From positions 1 through 5,008 of the forward strand of contig JAJSAJ010001052.1 in NCBI GenBank assembly GCA_024274855.1: 5,008 bases of DNA, given 5' to 3'. The notes beneath the pieces were generated by a model. That model ran no database searches. It saw only the letters and a list, made by a program, of their open reading frames with translations, and was not told the DNA's origin. Both the position numbers and the translations under genes were made by a program. The stretch comes from Planctomycetota bacterium (GTDB lineage: Bacteria > Planctomycetota > Planctomycetia > Pirellulales > Pirellulaceae). This document shows positions 1 to 5,008 of this stretch, one piece after another (within the stretch, counting starts at the first letter, position 1; every line of letters starts with the position of its first letter).

Positions 1-20
1 CGTTCAATCGCGAAAAAGAC

Positions 21-105
21 GTCCAACGCGATTCAACGACGGACGTGGGCGTCCGTCGGACAACATGCGTGCATCCTGAGGCATTGTAGGGTGTGTCCAA
101 CGCGA
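21..105. repeat. 11-bp direct repeat GTCCAACGCGA (21-31 and 95-105)
   Basis: The 11-mer GTCCAACGCGA occurs exactly at 21-31 and again at 95-105, 74 bp apart, flanking the perfect hairpin. The second copy abuts the TGTAGGGTGTG motif at 85-95. Similarity does not extend beyond 11 bases. It may be a paired protein-binding site or a remnant of a repeat insertion. Confidence 0.4.
37..58. repeat. Perfect 9-bp inverted repeat (hairpin, 4-nt loop)
   Basis: CGACGGACG at 37-45 and CGTCCGTCG at 50-58 are exact reverse complements separated by TGGG. The stem is GC-rich and would be stable in RNA. No T-run follows on either strand, so it is not a standard intrinsic terminator. It lies about 140 bp upstream of the sialidase-like start codon and could be a terminator for a gene left of the window, an operator, or part of a dispersed repeat. 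Confidence 0.6.
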
Positions 106-113
106 CCGACACA
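85..113 (+). repeat. TGTAGGGTGTG motif with small hairpin
   Basis: TGTAGGGTGTG at 85-95 is identical to the minus-strand sequence at 1665-1675 in the outer end of the nested palindrome. TGTGTC (92-97) can pair with GACACA (108-113) around a 10-base loop, giving a weak stem next to the shared motif. It lies in the leader of the sialidase-like gene. Confidence 0.45.
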
Positions 114-116
114 TCT

Positions 117-122
117 TATACT
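117..122 (+). promoter_or_regulatory. Possible -10 box of the sialidase-like gene
   Basis: TATACT at 117-122 matches the TATAAT consensus at five of six positions and would give a leader of roughly 65-70 bases before the ATG at 196. No good -35 hexamer is present 16-18 bases upstream, where the repeat motif lies. This is a weak call based on one hexamer only. Confidence 0.25.
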
Positions 123-195
123 GACTTCGGGCCGGCCGCCTTTGGTTAGGGGCGTCGGCTACGGTACATACTTCAGTGTCGTTAGAAAGTTCAAC

Positions 196-1428
196 ATGAA
201 ACCATTGTCCCTTGCGATGTTCCTCGTTCTCTTTCCTGCGTATGTCAGGCCGCTCGCGGCACAGATACGAAACCCGGGGCAAGCCTTGGCGAAGCCCCAG
301 TTCGATATTCAGCTGGACACGATCAGCTCGGGATATGATGGAAAGACCTGTTGGGTGCATCCGCGCGCGGGGGCCATTCCCGGCGAAACTCCTATCGTTG
401 TGCTGACCATGCAGAAGCTGCTTCTGTCTGGATCGGACATCTTCTACGCATTGAACGAGATGCGCACCGATGACCTGGGCGCGACGTGGTCTGGTCCTAT
501 CGAACATGCAACGTTGGGACGAAAAGTGGAGGCAAACGGGCTGGTCTCTGTTATCTGTGACTTCACACCAATGTGGCATGCCAAGACGGGCAAGCTTCTG
601 GGGACCGGCCATGTGGCACGTTACAAAGGCAACCGGCTGGCGGGGGACTATGCGCGTCAAACCGCGTACTCCGTCTACGATCCCAAGAAACACACATGGG
701 CCGTGTGGCGCACGGTCGAAATGCCTGATGATGCCCGTTTCTACAGTTCCGGCGCCGGCTGTACTCAGCGAGTTGATTTGGCCAACGGCGACATCCTGCT
801 GCCCATCTACTTTATGCCAAAAGGGGCGAAGTGCTCGACGTCAACCGTCATGCGCTGCCGTTTCGATGGCAAGACTCTTTCATATGTCGAGCACGGTTCT
901 GAGATGACGACTGATGTTCCGCGTGGGTTTGGCGAGCCATCGCTGACCTGCTTTGGGAACCGATACTATCTGACCTTGCGAAATGACAAGGCAGGCTTCG
1001 TAGCCACCGGCAAGGACGGGCTTCATTTCGACAAGCCTCGCCTGTGGACCTTTGACGATGGCAAAGACCTTGGCAGCTACAATACTCAGCAACATTGGGT
1101 CACGCATCGTGATGGGCTGTTTCTCGTTTACACCCGACGGGGCGCGAAGAATGACCACGTGTTTCGCCATCGAGCCCCGCTGTTCATCGCTCAGGTCGAC
1201 CCGGACAAGCTTTGTGTTCTCCGCGATACGGAACGCGTTCTGGTGCCCGAACGTGGCGCGCGGCTGGGAAATTTCGCGGTAACGAATGTCAGTGATCGCG
1301 AGACCTGGGTCACCGTTGCCGAGTGGATGCAGAGATGGGGGCCGGATTACGTGATTCCCGTGAATAACAAGTATGGTGCCGATAACAGCGTCTACGTCGC
1401 ACGGATCAAATGGCGCCGTCCCAACTGA
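196..1428 (+). CDS. Secreted sialidase-like (BNR/Asp-box) glycoside hydrolase
   Basis: A 410-residue protein related to the sialidase/BNR-repeat beta-propellers, predicted to hydrolyse a glycosidic bond outside the cytoplasm; the substrate is unknown. Residues 1-22 form a signal peptide: a Lys, a hydrophobic stretch, and a Leu-Ala-Ala end. A perfect Asp-box (TDDLGATW) lies at residues 91-98 and a degenerate one (TGKDGLHF) at 271-278. Other family-like blocks are VHPRAGAIPG near 54-63, a Cys-Thr-Gln-Arg-Val-Asp-Leu segment followed by ILLPIYF near 189-206, FGEPSL near 245-250 with a candidate catalytic Glu247, and the segment from QQHW to PERG near 298-353. I see no canonical Phe/Tyr-Arg-Ile-Pro motif, so true sialidase activity is uncertain. 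The frame is open upstream to a GTG at 91, but the ATG at 196 directly precedes the signal peptide and has a purine-rich AGAAAG six bases upstream. It is convergent with the lyase gene. The family call is fairly firm; the substrate is not known. Confidence 0.85.
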   Translation: MKPLSLAMFLVLFPAYVRPLAAQIRNPGQALAKPQFDIQLDTISSGYDGKTCWVHPRAGAIPGETPIVVLTMQKLLLSGSDIFYALNEMRTDDLGATWSGPIEHATLGRKVEANGLVSVICDFTPMWHAKTGKLLGTGHVARYKGNRLAGDYARQTAYSVYDPKKHTWAVWRTVEMPDDARFYSSGAGCTQRVDLANGDILLPIYFMPKGAKCSTSTVMRCRFDGKTLSYVEHGSEMTTDVPRGFGEPSLTCFGNRYYLTLRNDKAGFVATGKDGLHFDKPRLWTFDDGKDLGSYNTQQHWVTHRDGLFLVYTRRGAKNDHVFRHRAPLFIAQVDPDKLCVLRDTERVLVPERGARLGNFAVTNVSDRETWVTVAEWMQRWGPDYVIPVNNKYGADNSVYVARIKWRRPN

Positions 1429-1710
1429 ATCAACTTCCTTACGCGTAGAGTGTGACAAGATCGCCGTCAAGAGTCCTCCATCATCCGCAACGTTCACGGC
1501 GATCGCCGGCACACCAGGAATTGCTTCACCGATGCCGCACTCGACCATCGCGACATAACACGGAAATGATGACCGGCGCATGGGCGCGATGTAACCGGAT
1601 TGTGGTGTGCCGGCGCTCGCAATACCGTGGTTGCCAGTTGCCAAGGTGGATGCCGCGAGCTTGTCACACCCTACACCTGGTCGGACATGCAGCTCGAAAC
1701 CCGGGTTGGG
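1429..1710. other. Intergenic spacer between convergent genes
   Basis: This 282-bp stretch separates two convergent stop codons and holds no convincing gene. Nearly all of it is the nested palindrome. Between that element and the lyase stop codon is a perfect 10-bp palindrome, AACCCGGGTT (1698-1707), four bases beyond the stop on the minus strand. It has no loop and no T-run, so I do not call it a terminator. Confidence 0.8.
1445..1674. repeat. 230-bp nested imperfect palindrome (MITE-like or structured-RNA element)
   Basis: Two pairs of inverted repeats share one centre between 1559 and 1560. The outer arms, 1445-1464 (GTAGAGTGTGACAAGATCGC) and 1655-1674 read on the minus strand (GTAGGGTGTGACAAGCTCGC), match at 18 of 20 positions. 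The inner arms, 1499-1516 (GCGATCGCCGGCACACCA) and 1603-1620 on the minus strand (GCGAGCGCCGGCACACCA), match at 17 of 18. The arms are separated by 34 bases on each side, and those two 34-base stretches show no ungapped similarity to each other. The 86-base apex (1517-1602) is also not palindromic overall, though CGATG (1530-1534) can pair with CATCG (1546-1550). The element starts 17 bp after one stop codon and ends 37 bp from the other. No target-site duplication or T-run is seen at the ends. It could be a non-autonomous mobile repeat, a bidirectional transcription-ending hairpin or a structured RNA. Confidence 0.7.
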
Positions 1711-3162
1711 CTACTCCGTTGCCTTGCTCGCGGCCAGGTATCGGCTGAGGGTGACGATGTTCTTTGCAAACGTCGAGCAGCGAATGACGGTCGTGGTCGT
1801 GGCGTTCTTATGGTACTTGAGCTTTCCTGGCTCGACCCACGCTCCTCGATCGTCCATTCGGTCTATTAGAGTGCGAGTTTGCTGAGCCAGTCGTGAAGTC
1901 ATCCGGCCAATCGATAGTTCGGTGCGATCTTTGGGCGGCTTCCAGGTCGTGCGGGCCAACTGGTGATAGGTTTTTTCAATGCGATCCAATCCAGAACCAA
2001 CAATGAACGCATAGTGGGTAGGCATGTCGTTCGATTCGTACGTCAACTCATATTGTCGAGTGAAGTAGAGCGGTCGGTTGGTCTTCAACTCGTAGAACCT
2101 GGCGAGTTGCCCGTCTGGAAGGCGTGAGCGTTTGAGGTACGTAAGGGCGCGCGGGATCGATTGTATATACTTCTTTTTGCCCGTGGCTCGATAGAGTGTC
2201 ATCAGGACTCGCAGGACGCCTTGAGATTCCCCACCGGTGATCGCGGGTGGTTCGAATCGGCGTGCCCATGCCGGCTGCATTTCTGAATCATATTGCTGAG
2301 CCCATGCGGGTTGTGGATCTGGCATCTGCGCCAGCAGAATAAAGTCGCCCGCTTTTTCCGCGGCTGCCTGATAGCGTTTGCTGTCGTAGGTGCTTGCCGC
2401 CTGGAGCATCGTCGTGATCATGTCGGCGATCGTATTATCATTGAATGTGTAGTAGCTACTGTAGCGGGGTTTCGGATACTTGCGCGACCATACCTTCGGA
2501 TAACTTGCCGACATGACCGGGAACCCGGCTGGATCCGGCGGTTCCGTATACCGTTGTGGCCATGCACCGTTGGGGTATTGTGCATCGAGCAGACTGGCCA
2601 GTCCGAACTGGGCCGCTTCGTGAATCTTCGAGTTCTGAAACTTCAGCTGGCGATCCATTCGCATCAGAAGGCGAAGTGCCGATTGGGTCGTATTGTCATC
2701 GAGTGTCGTGGTGTTACGTCGGCCTGATTCGTCCTGGTCGACGCGGTACGCATAGCGGCGCCGTCCCTTCGCGTCAAAATGAATCTGGTACGCCAAGCCG
2801 CCGGATCGCAATTGGCCGCGGACCAGGGCGTAAGCGGCTTGTTTGGCCGCGTCCAGCAAGGCGGGATCGCCGGTCAACTGATAGGCTTCCAGGTATGCTT
2901 GGCCTACCGAAGGAGTGCCGGGCGGTTGAACCCACACAGTATGCGCATCCGCGACACCTTCACCTTCGCGCAGACTCAGATCTGCGGAATACTGCCACAG
3001 ATATCCGCCTTCGGTGGACACGTCGTTCAGGAAAAACCCAATCGCCTTGTGCAATGCGTTCTGAACGTCCGATGTTCTTGGCGCATCGTTGGCATTGACT
3101 TCCTGGAAACCGGCGATCACGATCAGAAGAAGTCCGAGGGTAAACAATCGTGAGCCGTTCAT
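1711..3162 (-). CDS. Secreted pectate lyase-like protein, polysaccharide lyase family 10 type
   Basis: A 483-residue protein resembling PL10 (Pec_lyase) enzymes, which cleave polygalacturonate by calcium-assisted beta-elimination and fold as an alpha/alpha barrel. Residues 1-24 are a signal peptide ending Val-Asn-Ala. Residues about 30-145 form a helical N-terminal region containing LREGEG (64-69) and VWVQPPGTPSVG (76-87). The lyase blocks follow in order: LDDNTTQSALRLL (154-166), QYPNGAWPQRYT (195-206), YYTFNDNTIADMI (237-249), QPAWAQQYDSEMQPAWARRF (284-303), and LPDGQLARFYELKTNRPLY (348-366). Together these are characteristic of PL10. Length suits an exported single-chain enzyme with an extra N-terminal helical segment and no carbohydrate-binding module. 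The ATG at 3162 is chosen because the signal peptide begins there; only a weak AGAAAGAA-type purine stretch precedes it. It lies 187 bp behind the ceramidase-family gene on the same strand. I cannot assign individual catalytic residues with certainty, so activity and preferred uronate are inferred. Confidence 0.87.
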   Translation of the reverse strand: MNGSRLFTLGLLLIVIAGFQEVNANDAPRTSDVQNALHKAIGFFLNDVSTEGGYLWQYSADLSLREGEGVADAHTVWVQPPGTPSVGQAYLEAYQLTGDPALLDAAKQAAYALVRGQLRSGGLAYQIHFDAKGRRRYAYRVDQDESGRRNTTTLDDNTTQSALRLLMRMDRQLKFQNSKIHEAAQFGLASLLDAQYPNGAWPQRYTEPPDPAGFPVMSASYPKVWSRKYPKPRYSSYYTFNDNTIADMITTMLQAASTYDSKRYQAAAEKAGDFILLAQMPDPQPAWAQQYDSEMQPAWARRFEPPAITGGESQGVLRVLMTLYRATGKKKYIQSIPRALTYLKRSRLPDGQLARFYELKTNRPLYFTRQYELTYESNDMPTHYAFIVGSGLDRIEKTYHQLARTTWKPPKDRTELSIGRMTSRLAQQTRTLIDRMDDRGAWVEPGKLKYHKNATTTTVIRCSTFAKNIVTLSRYLAASKATE

Positions 3163-3236
3163 ATCGAGCGTTCTTTCTGGGCTGGTGAACTGTGGGCGTG
3201 AGTAGCTGTGGAGGAGACGTCATCGCTCCGCCGTTC

Positions 3237-3265
3237 ATTAGACAGGTCGAGTCGAAGGGAAACAA
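3237..3265 (-). promoter_or_regulatory. Candidate sigma70-type promoter of the pectate lyase gene
   Basis: On the minus strand, TTGTTT (3265-3260) is followed after exactly 17 bases by TCTAAT (3242-3237). The -10 hexamer matches consensus at five of six positions and the -35 at three of six. Transcription would begin near 3230, leaving a leader of about 68 bases before the ATG at 3162. It supports separate transcription of the lyase from the ceramidase-family gene. Confidence 0.4.
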
Positions 3266-3322
3266 TAGCCACGGTGTCTCAGCACTCGTCGGCAAAGGAT
3301 TTGCAGGTACCGAGCGAATCGT

Positions 3323-3347
3323 GGCGATCTAAAGGCATTCGATCACC
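3323..3347 (-). terminator. Possible hairpin terminator after the ceramidase-family gene
   Basis: On the minus strand GGTGATC (3347-3341) can pair with GATCGCC (3329-3323), a 7-bp stem with one G-U pair and an 11-base loop, starting three bases after the TAA stop. No T-run follows, so termination would need another factor or the hairpin may only protect the transcript end. Confidence 0.25.
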
Positions 3348-3349
3348 CG

Positions 3350-4903
3350 TTACAGCTTCTTCAGTATTTCCGCTGCCTTGTTTTCGTACAACTTCTGCCA
3401 CGCAGGCGCTAGAAGACAGTCGCTGTCCTCCTGTGCCCCGCCCACGTTCTTAAGCTGCTCGGCCGTCGGCGCGTAATAGATGTACCCATTGGTATAGCCG
3501 GCAATAAAGGTCAGTTCATGGGGAGATCGTTTCTTGATATTGAGTCCGATTTGCACGGTCAATTCGCCGGGGAACGTGGTTAGCACGAAGTCGCCGATTC
3601 GAAGGCCCAGTAGTTCCACATCGATGGTCTTTTTCCCGGCGGCGGTCAGGTCCTTCTTGTGCATGCGTAGCAAAGCCAGGTTTGTGTTGATTCTGGTCAG
3701 TCGCTCCATTGTCTCGATGTTGTGGATATACTGCCGCATGTTCTTTCGGTTCTCAGCGTCCAGTTTGAGTAAATCGTCTCGACCGATTGCTTTTTCGTGC
3801 AAATATCCGTGGGAATAGTACGACGGAAACTCGTCGGAGAGATGGTACTTCACGAACAAATGAACGAACGTTTTCATATTGAGGCTTGTTCCTCGCAAGG
3901 ACTCAAGCAACTTCATCCGCACGGCTTCCAGTTCGACGATGCGTTGGGCCGTATCGGCTGCCGGCAAGCTGATGCTGTCATGGACCATCTTGAGCCGATA
4001 GTCTTCTTTCGTTTGCACGTTTCTCAATGCACGCAACGTGCTGAGTCCCAACATATTGCCCAGTGGTTCCGCGTCGCGAGGATGATCGACATCCTTGTAG
4101 AAGACCGGGTTAATATCACCGGCACATCCTTGTAGGAACAACGCGATTGTGCCGTCGCTCAGGTTGTCCTCGATCACCTTGGATGCAAAGCCCGTGATAT
4201 CCGCCGTATTTCCGCCGTTCGGTACGCCCAGAATAGGATGGCACGCAAAATTGTACACAACAGCCAACGTCCGCCCGTCTTTCCTGTCCAGGCGAAGAAC
4301 GCCAATCTCAGGGTCGACCGGACCGATCGCGGCAACCTCTTCGTCGGGCGGTAGTGAATAGGCATGGCGAACGTCAATCTCCGTGTCGTCCTTCATCTTG
4401 AGTCGTCGGTTCTCCATGATTCGATCTTCATGGCCGACGCCGGCGCCAACGGTTACCGGCACCATGTTCCGCCTCGCCTCCCGTACGGCTCGCAAGGTCC
4501 GTTGCTCAACATCGGAACAAACAATACCGTGGCAGTGACTGGCATTGATCATCAAATTCGCGGGGTTGATGTCAAGTTCCTTCTTGGCTCTCGCTCGTAC
4601 GTTCCCAAGGTAGTCGTTCTTGATGTGGCCAATCTCTCCGATAGCGACCGCATCGACCGTGATGATCGCGACGGTCGTCGTACCATCCCCGATCACAAGC
4701 GCTCGAACGAACAACGGATCGTTAACCGGTTTCGCCTTCCTATCGGTAACGTCAACTTTTGCGACACCGGCCAGCAGTTGATCGGCACGGGCGGGCTTCA
4801 TTGCAAGAGCACCGATCGTGGTAAGAACCAATAAGCCAACGGCGATCGGTATTCGGGACGGTACGGTGCGCCGGTTGTGTAATCGATAGCGAAAGTACTT
4901 CAT
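3350..4903 (-). CDS. Secreted neutral/alkaline ceramidase-family hydrolase (short, atypical)
   Basis: A 517-residue protein matching the N-terminal domain of neutral/alkaline non-lysosomal ceramidases, zinc amidohydrolases acting on N-acyl sphingosine. Residues 1-40 form a long signal peptide ending Ala-Arg-Ala before Asp41; Arg11-Arg12 only vaguely resembles a Tat signal. Family blocks are LAGVAKVDVT (44-53), a metal-site ASHCHG (121-126) with His123/His125, NFACHP (218-223) with His222, QGCAGDINPVF (258-268), FPGELT (444-449) with Glu447, and GYTNGYIYYAPT (469-480), the Tyr-containing zinc-site region. True ceramidases have Gly-Asp-Val-Ser-Pro where this protein has Gly-Asp-Ile-Asn-Pro, so the nucleophilic Ser is replaced by Asn. 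The C-terminal Ig-like domain of full ceramidases (roughly 650-760 residues) is absent. The ATG at 4903 is preferred over an in-frame GTG at 4918 because GTGGAG nine bases upstream of the ATG is a good ribosome-binding site and overlaps that GTG. Family membership is firm; ceramidase activity is doubtful. Confidence 0.88.
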   Translation of the reverse strand: MKYFRYRLHNRRTVPSRIPIAVGLLVLTTIGALAMKPARADQLLAGVAKVDVTDRKAKPVNDPLFVRALVIGDGTTTVAIITVDAVAIGEIGHIKNDYLGNVRARAKKELDINPANLMINASHCHGIVCSDVEQRTLRAVREARRNMVPVTVGAGVGHEDRIMENRRLKMKDDTEIDVRHAYSLPPDEEVAAIGPVDPEIGVLRLDRKDGRTLAVVYNFACHPILGVPNGGNTADITGFASKVIEDNLSDGTIALFLQGCAGDINPVFYKDVDHPRDAEPLGNMLGLSTLRALRNVQTKEDYRLKMVHDSISLPAADTAQRIVELEAVRMKLLESLRGTSLNMKTFVHLFVKYHLSDEFPSYYSHGYLHEKAIGRDDLLKLDAENRKNMRQYIHNIETMERLTRINTNLALLRMHKKDLTAAGKKTIDVELLGLRIGDFVLTTFPGELTVQIGLNIKKRSPHELTFIAGYTNGYIYYAPTAEQLKNVGGAQEDSDCLLAPAWQKLYENKAAEILKKL

Positions 4904-4911
4904 GATGGGTG

Positions 4912-4917
4912 TCTCCA
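4912..4917 (-). promoter_or_regulatory. Ribosome-binding site that decides the ceramidase-family start
   Basis: On the minus strand, TGGAGA includes a GGAG core whose last base is nine bases from the ATG at 4903. It overlaps the alternative in-frame GTG codon at 4918, so the GTG is more likely part of the binding site than a start. It is the clearest Shine-Dalgarno sequence in the window. Confidence 0.55.
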
Positions 4918-4934
4918 CGCGTGTTGGTTAGTCT

Positions 4935-4950
4935 TGTAGGGTGTCAAGAT
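4935..4950 (+). repeat. Degenerate copy of the TGTAGGGTGTGACAAGAT repeat end
   Basis: TGTAGGGTGTCAAGAT at 4935-4950 equals the end sequence of the palindrome at 1445-1674 apart from a two-base (GA) deletion. It lies in the leader of the ceramidase-family gene. On the minus strand the same bases give TTGACA, a perfect -35 hexamer, but no -10 box sits at a suitable distance. Confidence 0.4.
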
Positions 4951-4959
4951 ATTGGTTGC

Positions 4960-4990
4960 AAATAAAAAACCGTCGCACTCTTCCGCGTAC
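4960..4990 (-). terminator. Weak terminator-like hairpin plus T-run at the window edge
   Basis: Read on the minus strand, GTACGC and GCGAC (within 4990-4972) can form a 5-bp stem with one bulged A, followed by GG and TTTTTTATTT. This could end a minus-strand transcript entering from beyond the right edge. The stem is short, and the T-rich stretch could instead be AT-rich promoter sequence for the ceramidase-family gene. Confidence 0.25.
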
Positions 4991-5008
4991 AGACCCCCAT
5001 GGGCTCGC

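Noticed and set aside
2..79. Plus-strand frame open from the left edge to a TGA at 77-79, possibly the tail of an upstream gene.
   Set aside because: Only 25 codons, very arginine-rich, and it runs through the perfect hairpin and a direct repeat. There is too little to support a coding call.
91..195. Upstream GTG extension of the sialidase-like gene by 35 codons.
   Set aside because: It would bury the signal peptide, and it covers a possible -10 box and the repeat motif; the ATG at 196 fits an exported protein.
4..693. Minus-strand open frame of 229 codons over the leader and first third of the sialidase-like gene.
   Set aside because: It is again the codon-register antisense frame of a real gene, with no recognisable domain or start signal.
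1698..1707. Perfect 10-bp palindrome AACCCGGGTT just behind the lyase stop codon.
   Set aside because: With no loop it cannot form a hairpin terminator as is, and no T-run follows. A 10-bp palindrome is common enough by chance.
880..1713. Long open minus-strand frame behind the lyase stop codon, antisense to the sialidase-like gene.
   Set aside because: It is in exact codon register with the sense gene, where antisense stops need TTA, CTA or TCA codons that are rare in this GC-rich gene. Its product matches no family I recognise, while the sense strand has clear family motifs and a signal peptide.
2293..3153. Several plus-strand open frames opposite the pectate lyase gene.
   Set aside because: They overlap a gene with strong family motifs, have low-complexity arginine-rich translations, and show no recognisable domains.
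2960..3295. A 111-codon minus-strand frame overlapping the lyase start in another frame.
   Set aside because: It shares no recognisable motif and overlaps the lyase signal peptide coding region; the portion in the spacer has a promoter-like sequence.
4942..4947. Perfect -35 hexamer TTGACA on the minus strand upstream of the ceramidase-family gene.
   Set aside because: No -10 hexamer lies 15-19 bases downstream, and the bases belong to the recurring repeat motif, which explains them.

Overview
The window carries three complete genes for exported proteins, all apparently enzymes acting outside the cytoplasm, and no RNA gene, CRISPR array or transposase that I can recognise. The family mix fits a member of the Planctomycetota-Verrucomicrobiota group, most likely a planctomycete: a BNR/Asp-box sialidase-like hydrolase, a family-10-type pectate lyase and a short protein of the neutral/alkaline ceramidase family. 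Coding sequence is moderately GC-rich, all three proteins have signal peptides, and Shine-Dalgarno signals are weak in two of three cases. The assignment is an inference from remembered family distribution, not from a marker gene.

Layout. 1-195: non-coding leader of the first gene, with a perfect 9-bp-stem hairpin, a short direct repeat, a copy of a recurring motif (TGTAGGGTGT) and a possible -10 box. 196-1428 (+): sialidase-like secreted glycosidase. 1429-1710: gene-free spacer between convergent genes, almost filled by a 230-bp element whose two pairs of inverted repeats share one centre of symmetry. 1711-3162 (-): pectate lyase-like enzyme. 3163-3349: spacer with a plausible promoter for the lyase and a hairpin behind the upstream gene. 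3350-4903 (-): ceramidase-family hydrolase that lacks the serine nucleophile of true ceramidases. 4904-5008: leader of that gene, holding a degenerate copy of the repeat motif and a T-rich stretch on the minus strand.

How the genes may work together. The minus-strand genes are transcribed in the order ceramidase-family protein, then pectate lyase; the 187-bp gap and the promoter-like sequence suggest the lyase can be transcribed separately. The sialidase-like gene converges on the lyase. A PL10-type lyase next to another glycosidase suggests extracellular or periplasmic breakdown of an acidic polysaccharide, pectin-like or algal. No transporter, sensor, sulfatase or SusC/D gene is in view, so a polysaccharide-utilisation locus is only a suggestion.

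The most notable non-coding feature is the nested palindrome at 1445-1674. Part of its end sequence recurs in the leaders of the other two intergenic regions that flank the gene set, which points to a dispersed repeat family or a recurring structured element.
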